NCBI RefSeq assembly: GCF_027580225.2
Contig: NC_073342.2
Span: forward strand, 18,922,501 to 18,986,500
From: Misgurnus anguillicaudatus
Lineage: Eukaryota > Chordata > Actinopteri > Cypriniformes > Cobitidae
Direction: 5' to 3'
DNA length: 64,000 bases
Position numbers and translations under genes: made by a program. The notes below the pieces were generated by a model. That model worked only from the letters and a program-made list of their open reading frames with translations. It did not search any database and was not told where the DNA came from. Of the stretch, positions 34,501-45,131 are shown one piece after another (position 1 is the first letter of the stretch; each line of letters starts with the position of its first letter).

Positions 34501-36474
34501 AATTTTCTTTAAATATAATGCCATTTGGGAGTGGCCGCTCACTGATCCCACCATGTATTTGAAAATCCTAGACATGTTTGGACCTGCCAAACGGGTTGTT
34601 TGCACACTTTTATATACTGTGTTGACAGAGGGTGCACAGTTTCGCCAGCCAACCCTGGATCACGAAATTATGTACCTATAGTCAGGAATACGAAAACAGA
34701 AATACGTGACATGTTCACGCAAAAAAGCGGGAAAACGTGTCAGTGTCACCTAAAAGACTCACAAAATTACGTGACTATTACGTACGTTTTTAACTCCCGC
34801 AAAATGCAGACGTGACAAACGAATTTACAAAAACTTTGCACGATGTATACATAACCGAACTGAACAACTAGTAGTTAATCAAGTATTTAAAGAGTAACTA
34901 AACCCTAAACCAACTTTTTTAAGTTAATAATCTATAAGAATGATGCTTTATTAGTGCTGTTCATTGATTTTAGTAAGTTTTTTGACATTTGAATATAAAG
35001 TGTTTCAAAACTACAATATATGGTGTAAAACGTCTGTTGCCCTCTTCAGGTTGAACAGTGGCTACTGCAGTTGAATTTTCCTATTGGATGTTGGGTCCAA
35101 AAAATAACTCGTGATGTAAGCAGGTTCAAGCTCATCACGCCCTTGTTACGACCACACACTTGGTATGAGCTTAGTTCGTCCCCTCTATCTCCTTTGGGAT
35201 CTGCCCACTTTTCTTGCATTTTTCAGATATTGCCCGTGGGTGTATTCAGGCTTTGACCAGGGGTTTAGTTACGCTTTAAACGTTCATCATAAACAGGACA
35301 GGTCTCTATTCTGAAAAAATAAATGCTTAGAAGGGGAAAAGTCTTCTGTATGCGCGGTTCAGGCACAAGCGTTTGCTGACTAGTGTTGCCAGATCTTGCA
35401 CTAAAAAAACAGCGAACAAGATAAATCCAATTATAATCCGAAATAAATCTAAATGCTTTACCTCAAAGATCAAAACATTGTGAACGGCACCCTCACAGTT
35501 TATTAACACCAAACACTTGGTCGCTTCATGAGCCAAAAGCCATAAATGGTTAAGTGCCAAAACGTACCAAAAAACGAGGACCTGGCAACACTGCAAGACC
35601 GCGCGCTCCGCGCTGTGAAGCAGCCTCACAAAAGCGTAAAATACACAACGAATACGGAGGTTTATTGCAAAACACAATGCTGTTATTATTTTGGTCAAAG
35701 CTTTGAATGATAAGCATGCGAGACGGCAGAACGTTGCTATGGTTATCTCTGTGTCAATCATCACATTTTCAGGAGTGAGTCTTGTTCCGTACAGACATGA
35801 AACGAACATTTAGGGGATTTACTCCCGCATTTTAATCCCCGAAAGTTTGCAGTGTGTACGAGACCATTGACTATATATGGAAAATTTCACATCCATAAAC
35901 AAAAACGGGCAAATAATAAACCTATTAGCATTTTATTTAGAACTGGATTAAGAAATTATTTTGAAACTATTAAAAGTCTAAAAAATAAAAAAGCGAATAT
36001 ATAAAATGTTTGAAACATTTTCTTTTAATGAATTACTAGAATATCCCCATGTTGTTGTTAATTTTTTTTGTTTTGTTTATTAGATCCATTGTTATGTTGA
36101 ATATTAAATAAGCACATTGTAATCATCTTATATGTATGCAATGTTCTTGTTCTTGAAATGAATAAAAAAAGAAAAAGAAAAAGTTGCAATCGCACTGTAT
36201 AACTATTATCAGGCCAGCCATCGCGGCGTCAAACACTCCCGCCCCTGATGATTGTTGTACACAAATATATCCTTTATGCTTAAAACTGGTATTCAAAGAG
36301 AAAAAAATACCATACCCTCTTAAAGTCTTTCAAAGGATTGGCCATGTTGAGTTGGAGCAGATTTCCAAAAAATGGTACTGGACGTGGTCCAGGAGGAAAG
36401 TTCTTGGGCTTTGAAATGCTGATGTAAAGAAAAAAAATGAAGATGCACGTCAACACCAGAATCCATTCCAGCAT
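28552..36474 (-). CDS. Cytochrome P450 family 2 gene, copy C (intact, intron 7 absent)
   Basis: Eight coding exons: 36316-36474, 33995-34157, 33559-33711, 33144-33304, 32860-33033, 29232-29370, 28820-29149, 28552-28742; 489 codons, no stop or frameshift, all junctions GT-AG. Motifs are the N-terminal anchor, PPGPRPVP, a [17 protein letters not shown]-helix, [13 protein letters not shown], and the haem loop [14 protein letters not shown]. The 330-bp exon 28820-29149 equals exons 7 (188) plus 8 (142) of copies A and B joined with no residue gained or lost. Intron 5 holds a LINE (itself carrying a DNA element) and intron 1 a hAT element, which stretch the gene to 7.9 kb from about 2.6 kb in copy B. 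It is the best candidate for a functional member. Predicted ER haem monooxygenase; substrate unknown and subfamily unresolved. Confidence 0.93.
29430..32796 (+). mobile_element. L2/CR1-type LINE inserted in CYP2-C intron 5
   Basis: Antisense to the host gene. The left frame (29469-29893) carries the endonuclease C-terminal motif HTLDLVL..LSDHFLI. About 30216-30270 reads [19 protein letters not shown]. The frame at 31429-32094 has the RT blocks [35 protein letters not shown] and YADDTQLYF. About 32235-32400 carries [12 protein letters not shown] and [10 protein letters not shown], and the 3' end GTGCTATACAAATAAATG with a TTG-rich tail is L2/CR1-like. It is 5' truncated with frameshifts, hence inactive. 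Intron sequence matching copies A and B resumes on both sides. Confidence 0.9.
30273..31385. mobile_element. 1.1-kb DNA element nested in the LINE
   Basis: Inverted ends GGGTCATTCTACAAAAAAGG and (right, complement) GGGTCATTCTACAGAAAAGG, extending about 25 bp. It is flanked by the 4-bp repeat TGAT (30269-30272, 31386-31389). Removing it with one TGAT restores the LINE frame from VVEKV to [11 protein letters not shown]. Subterminal repeats of ATTGGTGTTA occur in direct orientation on the left (about 30655-30850) and inverted on the right (about 31185). It is non-coding. The 4-bp duplication does not match hAT, TA or TTAA families. Confidence 0.85.
33380..33517 (-). repeat. SINE in CYP2-C intron 3
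   Basis: Same position as in copies A and B. The head GTAGCTCAACTGGTAGAGCA is the best preserved of the three. Confidence 0.75.
33895..33975 (-). repeat. Short SINE fragment in CYP2-C intron 2
   Basis: Counterpart of 12155-12240 in copy B, more degraded. Confidence 0.5.
34266..36247. mobile_element. hAT-type element in CYP2-C intron 1
   Basis: A 1982-bp insertion flanked by the 8-bp duplication ATGATTGT (34258-34265, 36248-36255). The ends are imperfect inverted repeats, AAGGGGCGGAGTGGGAC and (right, complement) CAGGGGCGGGAGTGTTTG. Copies A and B have the empty site (GCAAATAATGATTG in A). The minus-strand frame at 35327-35809 has no hAT transposase motifs, so the element is probably non-autonomous. 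Confidence 0.88.
34891..35275. mobile_element. TTAA-flanked MITE nested in the hAT element
   Basis: Ends AGAGTAACTAAACCC and GGGTTTAGTTACGCT are inverted and flanked by TTAA (34887-34890, 35276-35279). Length is 385 bp. TTAA targeting points to piggyBac or Kolobok type. Confidence 0.75.
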
Positions 36475-36630
36475 TTTGACTGATAGCTAACTGTTTCACT
36501 CGATTTATCAACACTTTTTTCTTCTTCTTCTTCTTGTGTAAATTGCGGCAGTTTAGACGCTACAATGGTGTTTTGATCAACACTCTCATACGCATAACCT
36601 ATATACACTGGAACATCGAATCCTCCCACT

Positions 36631-36638
36631 ATTATATA
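36631..36638 (-). promoter_or_regulatory. TATA-like box of CYP2 copy C
   Basis: TATATAAT on the minus strand in the same context as copies A and B, with one change from TATATAAAA. It lies about 160 bp from the ATG because a ~75-bp insertion containing (TTC)n, flanked by repeated ATCAACACT, occupies the 5' leader (about 36510-36585). Confidence 0.5.
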
Positions 36639-36639
36639 A

Positions 36640-37250
36640 CATTCACGGCTGCGTTCCACTCCAGGACACGCACTCGCGAACCTCCGTAAACACTTAACCT
36701 AATCCCTGTCGCCACTTGAAGTGCGTTTCACTTTCGTCAAGTGGACGAGGGAAGTTAATATGGAAAGACGCTCGCTCCCTCGATTTTGACTGAGGGAGCG
36801 AATCTGCTTCATATGTACACTTCAGCAGCTCGCGCTTTGCACAGTTCAAATGATTGAGGTGGCGGTCTCCATTTTCGTGTTCTAGCAGTAGTGGGCACTC
36901 GTGTGCCTCGTATACCTCCAAGTGAACGAGACTGAGGGAAGTTAGCGAGGGAAGGTCATAAAAAACGAAATGGTACATTTTCAATGTAGTCAACCTTTGC
37001 CTAAAATTTGCAGAATTGTACTCTGTATTTACTTACACACTTTTTCGGCGTGAAGCCCCCCTCGTGTATGGTGCATTCCTTCATGCCCCCTCCAAATAAA
37101 ATATATGACATAAAACATTGCAAAACGTAAAATTTAAATGTCATTAAACTGGGGGCACCATCTCAGGGCCACCAAACTGGGGAGTCTCGAGGTGAAGAAA
37201 CTTTTAGCGGTTCATGTCTCCCCCTACAGGCTGTGTTTCATAATGCAGGG
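36640..37250. other. Intergenic between CYP2-C and E2F4; repeat-like
   Basis: The segment about 36650-36960 carries inverted words (GCGTTCCACTCCAGG; CTTCGTCAAGTGGACGAGGG against CAAGTGAACGAGACTGAGGG) like a MITE. No gene is recognised before the E2F4 promoter region. Confidence 0.4.
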
Positions 37251-37599
37251 ATTTATTTATCAGTCGTCCCATGATGCATCGCGTCGTCAACGGCTTCAGT
37301 CATTCAAGCTGCTTGGCTCTGGTGTTGTGAGAGCGTCCGATCGGTTAGGCCATCTGGGCTCGGGTAACCTGCGTCCCGAACCGGACTGGACCCCGAACGG
37401 AGGATTTTAACGTAGTCACTTTGAGACGATCATTATCCTTCCATGTTTCAGGAATCGCCGGCCATTGACGGGAAGCGAGCTTTTGGGCGGCATATGCGTT
37501 GCTGTCAGCAGAGATAGTACAGCAGAAACCATTCAACATACAAACTGCAAGCGAAATTCACCGATTGATCACAGTGTTGTTACGTTCAAAGGCGACTTC

Positions 37600-40500
37600 A
37601 TGGATTTAGAGACCGGAAGGAGTGAACTAGGGGCGATGGGAGACTCGCTTCAGCCGCAGACCCCCAGCCGCCACGAGAAAAGTCTCGGGCTCCTCACGAC
37701 CAAATTTGTGACTCTCCTGCAGGAAGCAAAAGACGGAGTACTGGACCTAAAAGCTGTAAGCACGAGATCGGCTCTGCACGTGCATCATCAGCTTCACGCG
37801 AGCCTCAGCCTGTTGCAAACGCAGTTTTTTGCGCGTGAACAGACCGCATGCTATGCTGTTTTGTGCTAAAACGACGCGAATCGTAAAAGCTGCCCCGAAA
37901 CTAGTTAGGGGGTTGTTTGCAACTCTTCCCGATATCTGTGCTGAAATTAACGTGTTTCCCCTACTTTAAACCAGGCGAACGAGCTAACAAGTTGGAAGTG
38001 TAATGTCAACAGTGTTAGCGAGTGAAATGTTATTATGTTAACACAGGACATAAGGATTTTTGTGGCCGTGCTCGAGTTGAGAAGTAGAGTCTGAAACTTA
38101 AACAAAAGCTTTCAAAACAAGCACGTGCTCGGGATGGCTTAGGCCAGACTTGAGCTTTTTCTGCCTTCTGGGATTTTAGTGACCTCTTGGGATTATAACT
38201 TTATATTTTAAACTTGATATAACGCCTAACACATGTCTTTGATAGTTTGTAACAGCTTCGGTTGTGTGTCGAGTAGCTGACATGACAGTGAACGGTAGTC
38301 AATACTGATAAGCATATGGAACTGCATCAAGTTCCTTGTTAACCTTTTTGCCTGTATCTTTAGGATTTTGTTTTGCATTTGATGTAAAGCTGATGTATTG
38401 ATGAGTAGTCAATAATGGATTTTGCAAATGTGTTTAAGGCTGCAGATACTTTGGCTGTAAGGCAGAAACGGCGCATCTACGACATCACAAATGTTTTGGA
38501 AGGGATTGGACTTATTGAGAAGAAATCAAAAAACAGCATCCAGTGGAAGTAAGACACGCATGTTAATTCTTGTTGATTGAATTTATGAAAATATTTTGAA
38601 AAAAGTAGTTATAGTTATACGTGTTACTAAACCTGATCATGAGTTCATATTTAAAGGGACAGTTCACCCAAAAATAAAGTTCAGAGCACCTTAGTAGGTC
38701 GGTGTGGTGTATAACACATATTTCAAAGTTATTACACAATAAATGCCATTAAATAAGTTATACTTTAAGAAGAAATACAAATAATTATTCTTCTTGGATA
38801 TTTGTTTAAAATGAGTGGCCGATAGCCATTTTAAATGTCAAATTTGTTTCTATTTTTGTGTGTTAGGGGTGTTGGTCCGGGTTGCAACACACGTGAAATT
38901 GCAGACAAGCTGATAGATCTCAAGTTGGAATTGGAGGATCTTGATCGGAGGGAACATGAACTGGACCAGCAGAGAGTTTGGGTTCAACAGAGCATCAAGA
39001 ACGTGACGGACGACTCGCAGAATAGCCCATATCCTTCCAATTACTACCAACATTTGTCTTTGGGGTGTTTCAGTTTTAATAACAGCATAACAGGACCAGC
39101 TTTCCAGGACCAGATATATAGGTTGTTTGCTATGGAACCTTAACAGTACATTCACACAGGGCGAAAATGTTAGCGCTTCCTATTCACTTTTAATGAGTGA
39201 CGTCATGCGTTGCCGAACTGAATTGTGGATCCGTCGGCGCCACTTCATTGCTGTTGCTCGCGGCAGAAGTTGAACATTTCTCAACTTTTCAAGCGGCAAC
39301 GCGTGCGTCAGCCAATCAGATCACCTTTTGCAAATAATCTAAGCAGAGCCGGCCGATTACGTTTATGGAAGACCAGAGCATGCGTTGCGGCCACTGTAAT
39401 TGGCTATTGGCCACACTTCAGACATAGGACCCTATGATTTCCACAATGTGGAAAACATGGACGGAATCACGGAATCCAAGCATAAAAATGAAATTTACTG
39501 TACAATGTTGAATGTCACAGACATTTTGTATTCAGTCATTTTTAAAACCCGTTATAACTCCATAATCGGCAAAGAAAATGAGAAATCCACAGAAACATTT
39601 TCATTTTGTGTAATGTTGGATGTAAAGAAAGGTATGTCAGTTCTCATCATGCATTGCAAACAATGACAAGCGCCTCATCAGAGCGCAAGTAGGCTTCTTT
39701 ATAGCCTGGGACACAGCAGACAAAAGAAGTAAAGTATACTTTCTTCCCGTGTCTGCCTTGTGCTCAAACACATCCGCAAAGCTTTGAAAGTATATTTACA
39801 AGACATTGACACATTTAGGAAATGTATAGAAAAGTAGCAAATCCACCACTGCAGTGAATATACACTGAGTGTGTGACGAGTGTTCCCACCTTAGGACACA
39901 ACTTGACTCTGCTTTTTGTGTTAGAAATGTTCATTACTCACCAAAAATGAAAATCACTTACTACTCAATATTTTACTATGTTCTTCCCTCAACTTAGACT
40001 AATTAATACATCCCTATCTTTTTTCAATGCGTGCACTTCATCATTGCATAGAGCGTCGTGAATGTGTTAGCATTTAGCCTAGCCCCATTCATTCCTTTGG
40101 ATCAAAGCAGGGATGAATGTAGAAGCCACCAAACACTTCCATGTTTTCCCTATTTAAAGACTGTTATATGAGTAGTAGTTACATAAGTATGGTGGCACAA
40201 AATAAAATGTGGCATTTTTTTTTTAAAGCAGATAAAAATGAGAATTATATTGTATGGCGGAAGAGCACTTAGTTTGCAGCTCTTCAACCTTGGCACGCAG
40301 TAACATCAAGCGGTTTTAGTGTTGGTTAAGGGCACTGAACTTTGCCAGTTTTAAGACATGGGACAGTCTTGCACGCACGCGCAATTCGTCGCCTGCATGC
40401 ACACTTGAGTGGCCAAGAACACAAGTGTGGATATTTGGATGCAGCCTCAGTTTATTGAAAAATGAAAATTTGTTGTTGATTTACTCACTGACAGGCCATC

Positions 40501-43500
40501 TGAGATAGTAGAACTTTAAAGGGGCTGAAACCGTAATCTAAAATGGTCATTTTTGCTTTATGCTTCAAGTTTTTGTGTCAAGACTCTGTTTGCATTATGT
40601 CCCTAACCTGACACACTCTGGCGTATGTGACACATCAAGACCTCTGCAATTGCTTTAAAGGTTGGTTTACACAACACATAATATCACTAAAACACCAAGG
40701 GGCAGTTTCCCATACAGGGTTCAGATTAATCCAAGATTAGGAGTAAGCTATATTAGAAAAAAAACATTACTGGTGTGCATCTTGAGTCAAAACTATAACA
40801 CTGATATATTTTAAGATGTCTCTGTGCAAGCAAGTTTTTTTTTTTAGTTAGGACGATTCAAACATGCATTTTAGTCTTGGACTAGCCTTGAGGCCTGTCT
40901 GGAAAACCACCCCCTAATGTTTCAAGGGATACTCCACCTTTTTGAAAATATGCTCATTTTCCAGCTCCGCTGGAGTTGGGCATTTGATTTTTACCTTTTT
41001 GTAAACAGCTGATCTCCGTGTCTGGCGCTACCACTTTTGGAGTGGCTTGGCATGGTCCATTGAATCTGATTGGACCATTGGCATTGCATTAAAGAAATAA
41101 CCAAGGAGTCTGGATATTTTTCCTATTTAAAACTGACTTTTCTGTAGTTACATTGTGTACTAAGACCGACGAAAAACTACTCTCATTCTGGCGTAATAAT
41201 CAAGGGCTTTGCTGGTGTGGCGTGGCTGCGGGGGGCGCGGTGATATTGCGCAGCAGCCGAAAATGGTCCCCTTGGTTACTTTCAATAGCAGGGGACTATT
41301 TTCGAGCAGTGCATAATATCACTACGCCTGCTGCAGCCATTTTACAGCAACAAAGTCCTTGATTATTACGCTGGAATGAGAGTATAGTACTATAGTTCCT
41401 AGCCATATCTGCCTAGAAAATCACAACTTTTAATTTTCTGACGGTCTTGGTACACGATGTAACTAGAGAAGAGTTTTAAATAGGAAAAATATCAAAACTC
41501 TTTGGGGGTTTTTTTTCACGATGCTAATGGTCTAATCGGATTCAATGGATTATGCCAAGCTATGCTAAAAGTGCTAGCGCCAGACCCGGAGATCAACTGA
41601 ATGGACCCCAAAACTGTACAAATCAAATGTTTAACTCTAGGAGAGCTGGAAAATGAGCATATTTTCAAAAAAAAAGTTGAGTCTCCCTTTAACCTAAAAT
41701 ATAAAGACTCTGATGAAAAGCAACTAAAGTGAAACTATATAAGTTTTGTAATCCAAATTCAATACAATGTTGAACACTGTTTAACTGTTCTTTTTCCTAC
41801 ACTGTTGTCATTTTAGCATCAAGGATATTAGTATAATTACTTAATACTAACTTAATAAACCTAAATTGAGCATTTTGTTTTATGCCCCATGTGTCTGGAA
41901 TTGTCTTTTATTTGTGGTGCATCTTAATCTTTTTACTATATCTCTGTATACTTATATTTTTTCGCCACTAGGTGACACTCTTCTAGCAATCAGAGCTCCC
42001 TCAGGAACACAGCTAGAAGTGCCAGTGCCTGAATCTGTAAGTGTAGCTTATATCTCTTATAAAATCTAAATGTTGCAGTGCCGTTGTATCAAGTGGTAAT
42101 ACCATACTGCTTTGATTCACCATGGCCCTTATAAGAATACCAAGGTATAAAAAAAACAAATCAAGCTCCTAAATACACTTAACATTTCAGCATGTGAATG
42201 GACAGAAGAAATATCAGATTCATCTAAAAAGTTCTGCAGGCCCCATCGAGGTCCTCCTTGTTAATAAAGACCCATCCAGCTCCTCTCCAGTGGTGCTGCC
42301 GGTTCCCCCACCAGACGACATGCTTCAGAGCCTCTCTGCCCCAGCTTCAGCTACCTCTACTGCTGACCCCCCTCTCAAACCCACAGCTAAAAGTACAGAA
42401 TCGCCTGCGTCCACCTGTCAGAGTCCCTCCACCACCACCGTCCCTCCAACCACGACCACTGCCTCTTCTGCAGGTGTAGCCGCAGGTTAGATGCTACGCA
42501 GATATTTTTAAATATGAAATGACAGGCTGAGGTCAAATTTAATTTTGTTGTAACCTTGTTTCTCTTAATTGAATTTAGACATCGCAAGCACCCCGACGTC
42601 AGATACAACAGCCAATCCGATATCTTCAGTGGGCACCCAGCAGCTGCAGTCATCTGCCTCATTGGACAGCAGCTCTTCACTTCCTGATTCCTCATCTCTT
42701 TTTGAACCAATCAAACCTGACACTTCAGACTGTAAGTGTGCATTGCATTAGTTAATGTCAAAGTATTTTTTTTACTTCTGTGAAGTGCAGAAGTTGCTAA
42801 TGCAACCCGATCAAGTTATTTTCTCTTCCTGTTTTCAGTGCTGGACTTTCCCAAAGAGCTTTCAGAAATGTTTGACCCTAAAGGTGAGAATCTGTTTAAT
42901 GTGCTAAAAAATCAGTTTGTGCACCAAACGTGACGGCATTTATAATTGCATAATTTTGATTTTTATGTAACGCAGGTTGCACATGTTTTTTGCATTGGTT
43001 GATTTTTTTTCTTCCTCTTTATAGAAATCATGAGTACAGATTTGCTTGAAGAGCTGATGTCATCTGAAGGTAAAGCTCGTCACGAATCAGGAAACTTGTA
43101 CTTAATATATTACTAAAAATGAGCTTTTTGTTTCTTTTGACGTTTAAGTTTGTTACAAATTATGTTTCCTTCGAACTATGTAACTGTTTATTGTATACGA
43201 CAAAAGATTGCTTTTGTATAATGATGTAATCAATAAAAGTAGTCTGTCGAGTTAAATTACAACATTTTTTTTTAGATGTCCAACTGTGATTGGTTTGTTT
43301 CTGCACATGCTCGATGACATCATAATGTACAGTTATAGAATAACATTCATGATGTCACTCCTCTCTCTCTCTCTCTTTCTCTCTCTCTTCATAGTTTTTT
43401 CTCCACTCCTTCGTCTGTCTCCACCTCCGGGTGATCATGACTACATCTATAACCTGGATGAGACTGAGGGCCTCTGTGACCTTTTTGATGTTCCCATTGC

Positions 43501-43510
43501 CAACCTTTGA
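37600..43510 (+). CDS. e2f4: E2F4-like transcription factor
   Basis: Ten coding exons: 37600-37755, 38439-38548, 38867-39028, 40617-40660, 41972-42036, 42191-42485, 42579-42731, 42839-42883, 43025-43069, 43395-43510; 396 aa (human E2F4 is 413). Residues about 22-88 form the winged-helix DNA-binding domain ([34 protein letters not shown]). The DP-dimerisation leucine-rich coiled coil and marked box follow ([20 protein letters not shown]), then a Ser/Thr/Pro-rich linker. The C-terminal pocket-protein-binding and activation motif is [16 protein letters not shown]. No cyclin A-binding or nuclear-localisation extension precedes the DNA-binding domain, as expected for E2F4/5. A second in-frame ATG at 37636 is possible. 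Intron 3 has AT-AC ends; the others are GT-AG. Exon 6 could alternatively end 12 nt earlier. It acts in the nucleus with DP and p107/p130 to repress cell-cycle genes. Confidence 0.95.
39029..40616 (+). other. U12-type AT-AC intron 3 of E2F4
   Basis: The 5' end reads ATATCCTTCC, the minor-spliceosome donor. The 3' end reads TCCCTAACCTGACACAC, with the branch adenosine at about 40606, ten bases from the AC end, which is the U12 spacing. Joining gives [18 protein letters not shown] in frame, matching the family. No GT donor follows exon 3 at a position that keeps the conserved protein. The intron also holds a dispersed repeat (about 39955-40190), related to one at 53140-53910. Confidence 0.9.
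40921..41693. repeat. 770-bp palindromic repeat in E2F4 intron 4
   Basis: Ends are inverted (GGGATACTCCACCTTTTTGA against its complement near 41690), with inner paired blocks including AAATATGCTCATTTTCCAGC on the left and the complement on the right. It is related to 15880-16380 and likely a non-autonomous DNA element; the target duplication was not resolved. Confidence 0.75.
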
Positions 43511-45131
43511 CCTCCAAAAACAGCACATGTTAAAAAATGAGTAGTGTACCGAAAAACTTTAACGCTTTTCAAAGGAGATAAAGAAAAGTATGGCTCTATT
43601 ACAGATCCATATGTATGATAAGCTGATTCTGTGTGTATATATAGGTTTTTTATATATGTATATTTACTCCTCACCCAAAGTGGTTGACTGAAAAGGAGCT
43701 TTCCCTGCTAAATTCAACCGATATATGAAGCTTTATTGGTGCCCACTTCACTTAACTGATGAAGAGATCAGACGTACAAAGCAAACGCTTTGGTTAACCG
43801 TGTATATTAGTCCCTTGTTTCATTAAAGTGACTGCAGGGTCATTGTTTTATATAACTTTTGTATAGATACAAAGGGGATTTTTGTTGCAAAAATAAGACA
43901 AACCTCACCAGCAGTGGTTGGTTAGTGGTTCAAAGAAAAAAGCAGCCAGACTACCAGTTTTATATATATATTGTCTTCCTGTTAGTAGCATCTTTTCTCA
44001 GAACGCACCACCCTTTTATCAAGCAGTGATATCTTTACTGATCTTTCATATAGATAAACCAAACCATAAATTTGTTGGCAACCATCATCATTATGTTTTT
44101 GAACAAAGCATGCTTCTAATGTCAAGACTTCGAAGAGATCAGGCTGATTTCATTTTGCAGCAAATGACCATGATAAAGTTACACTAATAACTAAAGAGAC
44201 TGCGAGTGTAGTGGAAAGATTGTAAGGTCAGCGTAGCCTACTGTTTGAAATCTTTACAGCCTGGTGCTATATAGCATAATATATTTACTAGTTTCAAGCT
44301 CTTCAGACAAAATGTGAAGGAACCTACTCAAGTGTTGCATAAACCATTCCTACTTTCTTTTTACTCATCAGCTCTGTCGCAATCTGATCGAACCATTGTT
44401 AGCTTACAGTGTTTGTAATGCATTTCTCAACGCATGCCCTATTTTCTCAACATGTATCAAGAGTTGTATTTAGATTGTTGTATTGCTTATGAATTTAACT
44501 TTGTTTTTAATTGCAAAACCACTGTGGAAAGGTCATGACTAAAGCCCTGTATAAATGTTAAATCGAATGCCAATTATTGCTATTTTTGTATTTCGAAACA
44601 TAATCCCTCTGTGTGTTTCACATCATAGAGTACATATCTGTCCTAACCTCAACCTGTTTATGTATGTGTGTAGATACTTTTAAAGGTATTAAGTATGTCT
44701 GTATATGAGAATAACTGTCTAAATAAGAATGTGGGTTTGGGGGTCATTAAAGAGCAGTCACATGATAGCAAGAAATGGAGTATCGACATGTGTTTAGGAT
44801 TGTGTTGTCAAACGTGCATACCTAACTTTGTTGGTACCAATTGATTGCAAACAGATTGTCATTTTTTGCTTCTCGTTACTGCTGAATGATATTTTTAGGC
44901 TTGTACCATTTATTTTTGTACTCAATAGATCTCCCAAGTTATCTGGTTTCAAATAATCTACATTTGCTTTCTAACCTATTTCCACATTGCACTTTAAAAC
45001 GGGTAATATTCAACCCTTTAAGGTAATTAGATATACCGATTAACTTTACAATATCCAGGGAATTCATTTAATATTTGTGCAAAGTATAATAATCATTGTT
45101 CGCAACCGAAATAACATCCCCATCAAATAAA
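43511..45131 (+). other. E2F4 3' UTR
   Basis: No other gene lies here. Candidate polyadenylation signal AATAAA is at 45126-45131, in CATCAAATAAAG, with a GT-rich stretch downstream. Another AATAAA lies near 45306. Short frames inside (for example 43918-44187) are not supported as genes. Confidence 0.55.

Noticed and set aside
35327..35809. 160-residue minus-strand frame inside the hAT element
   Set aside because: No transposase motif or splice context, and lies in a non-autonomous-looking interior; not reported as a gene.
37465..37599. Upstream in-frame extension of E2F4 exon 1 from ATG 37465
   Set aside because: The extra 45 residues have no similarity to E2F4 N-termini; the ATG at 37600, or 37636, fits the family better. 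Extension cannot be wholly excluded without transcript data.
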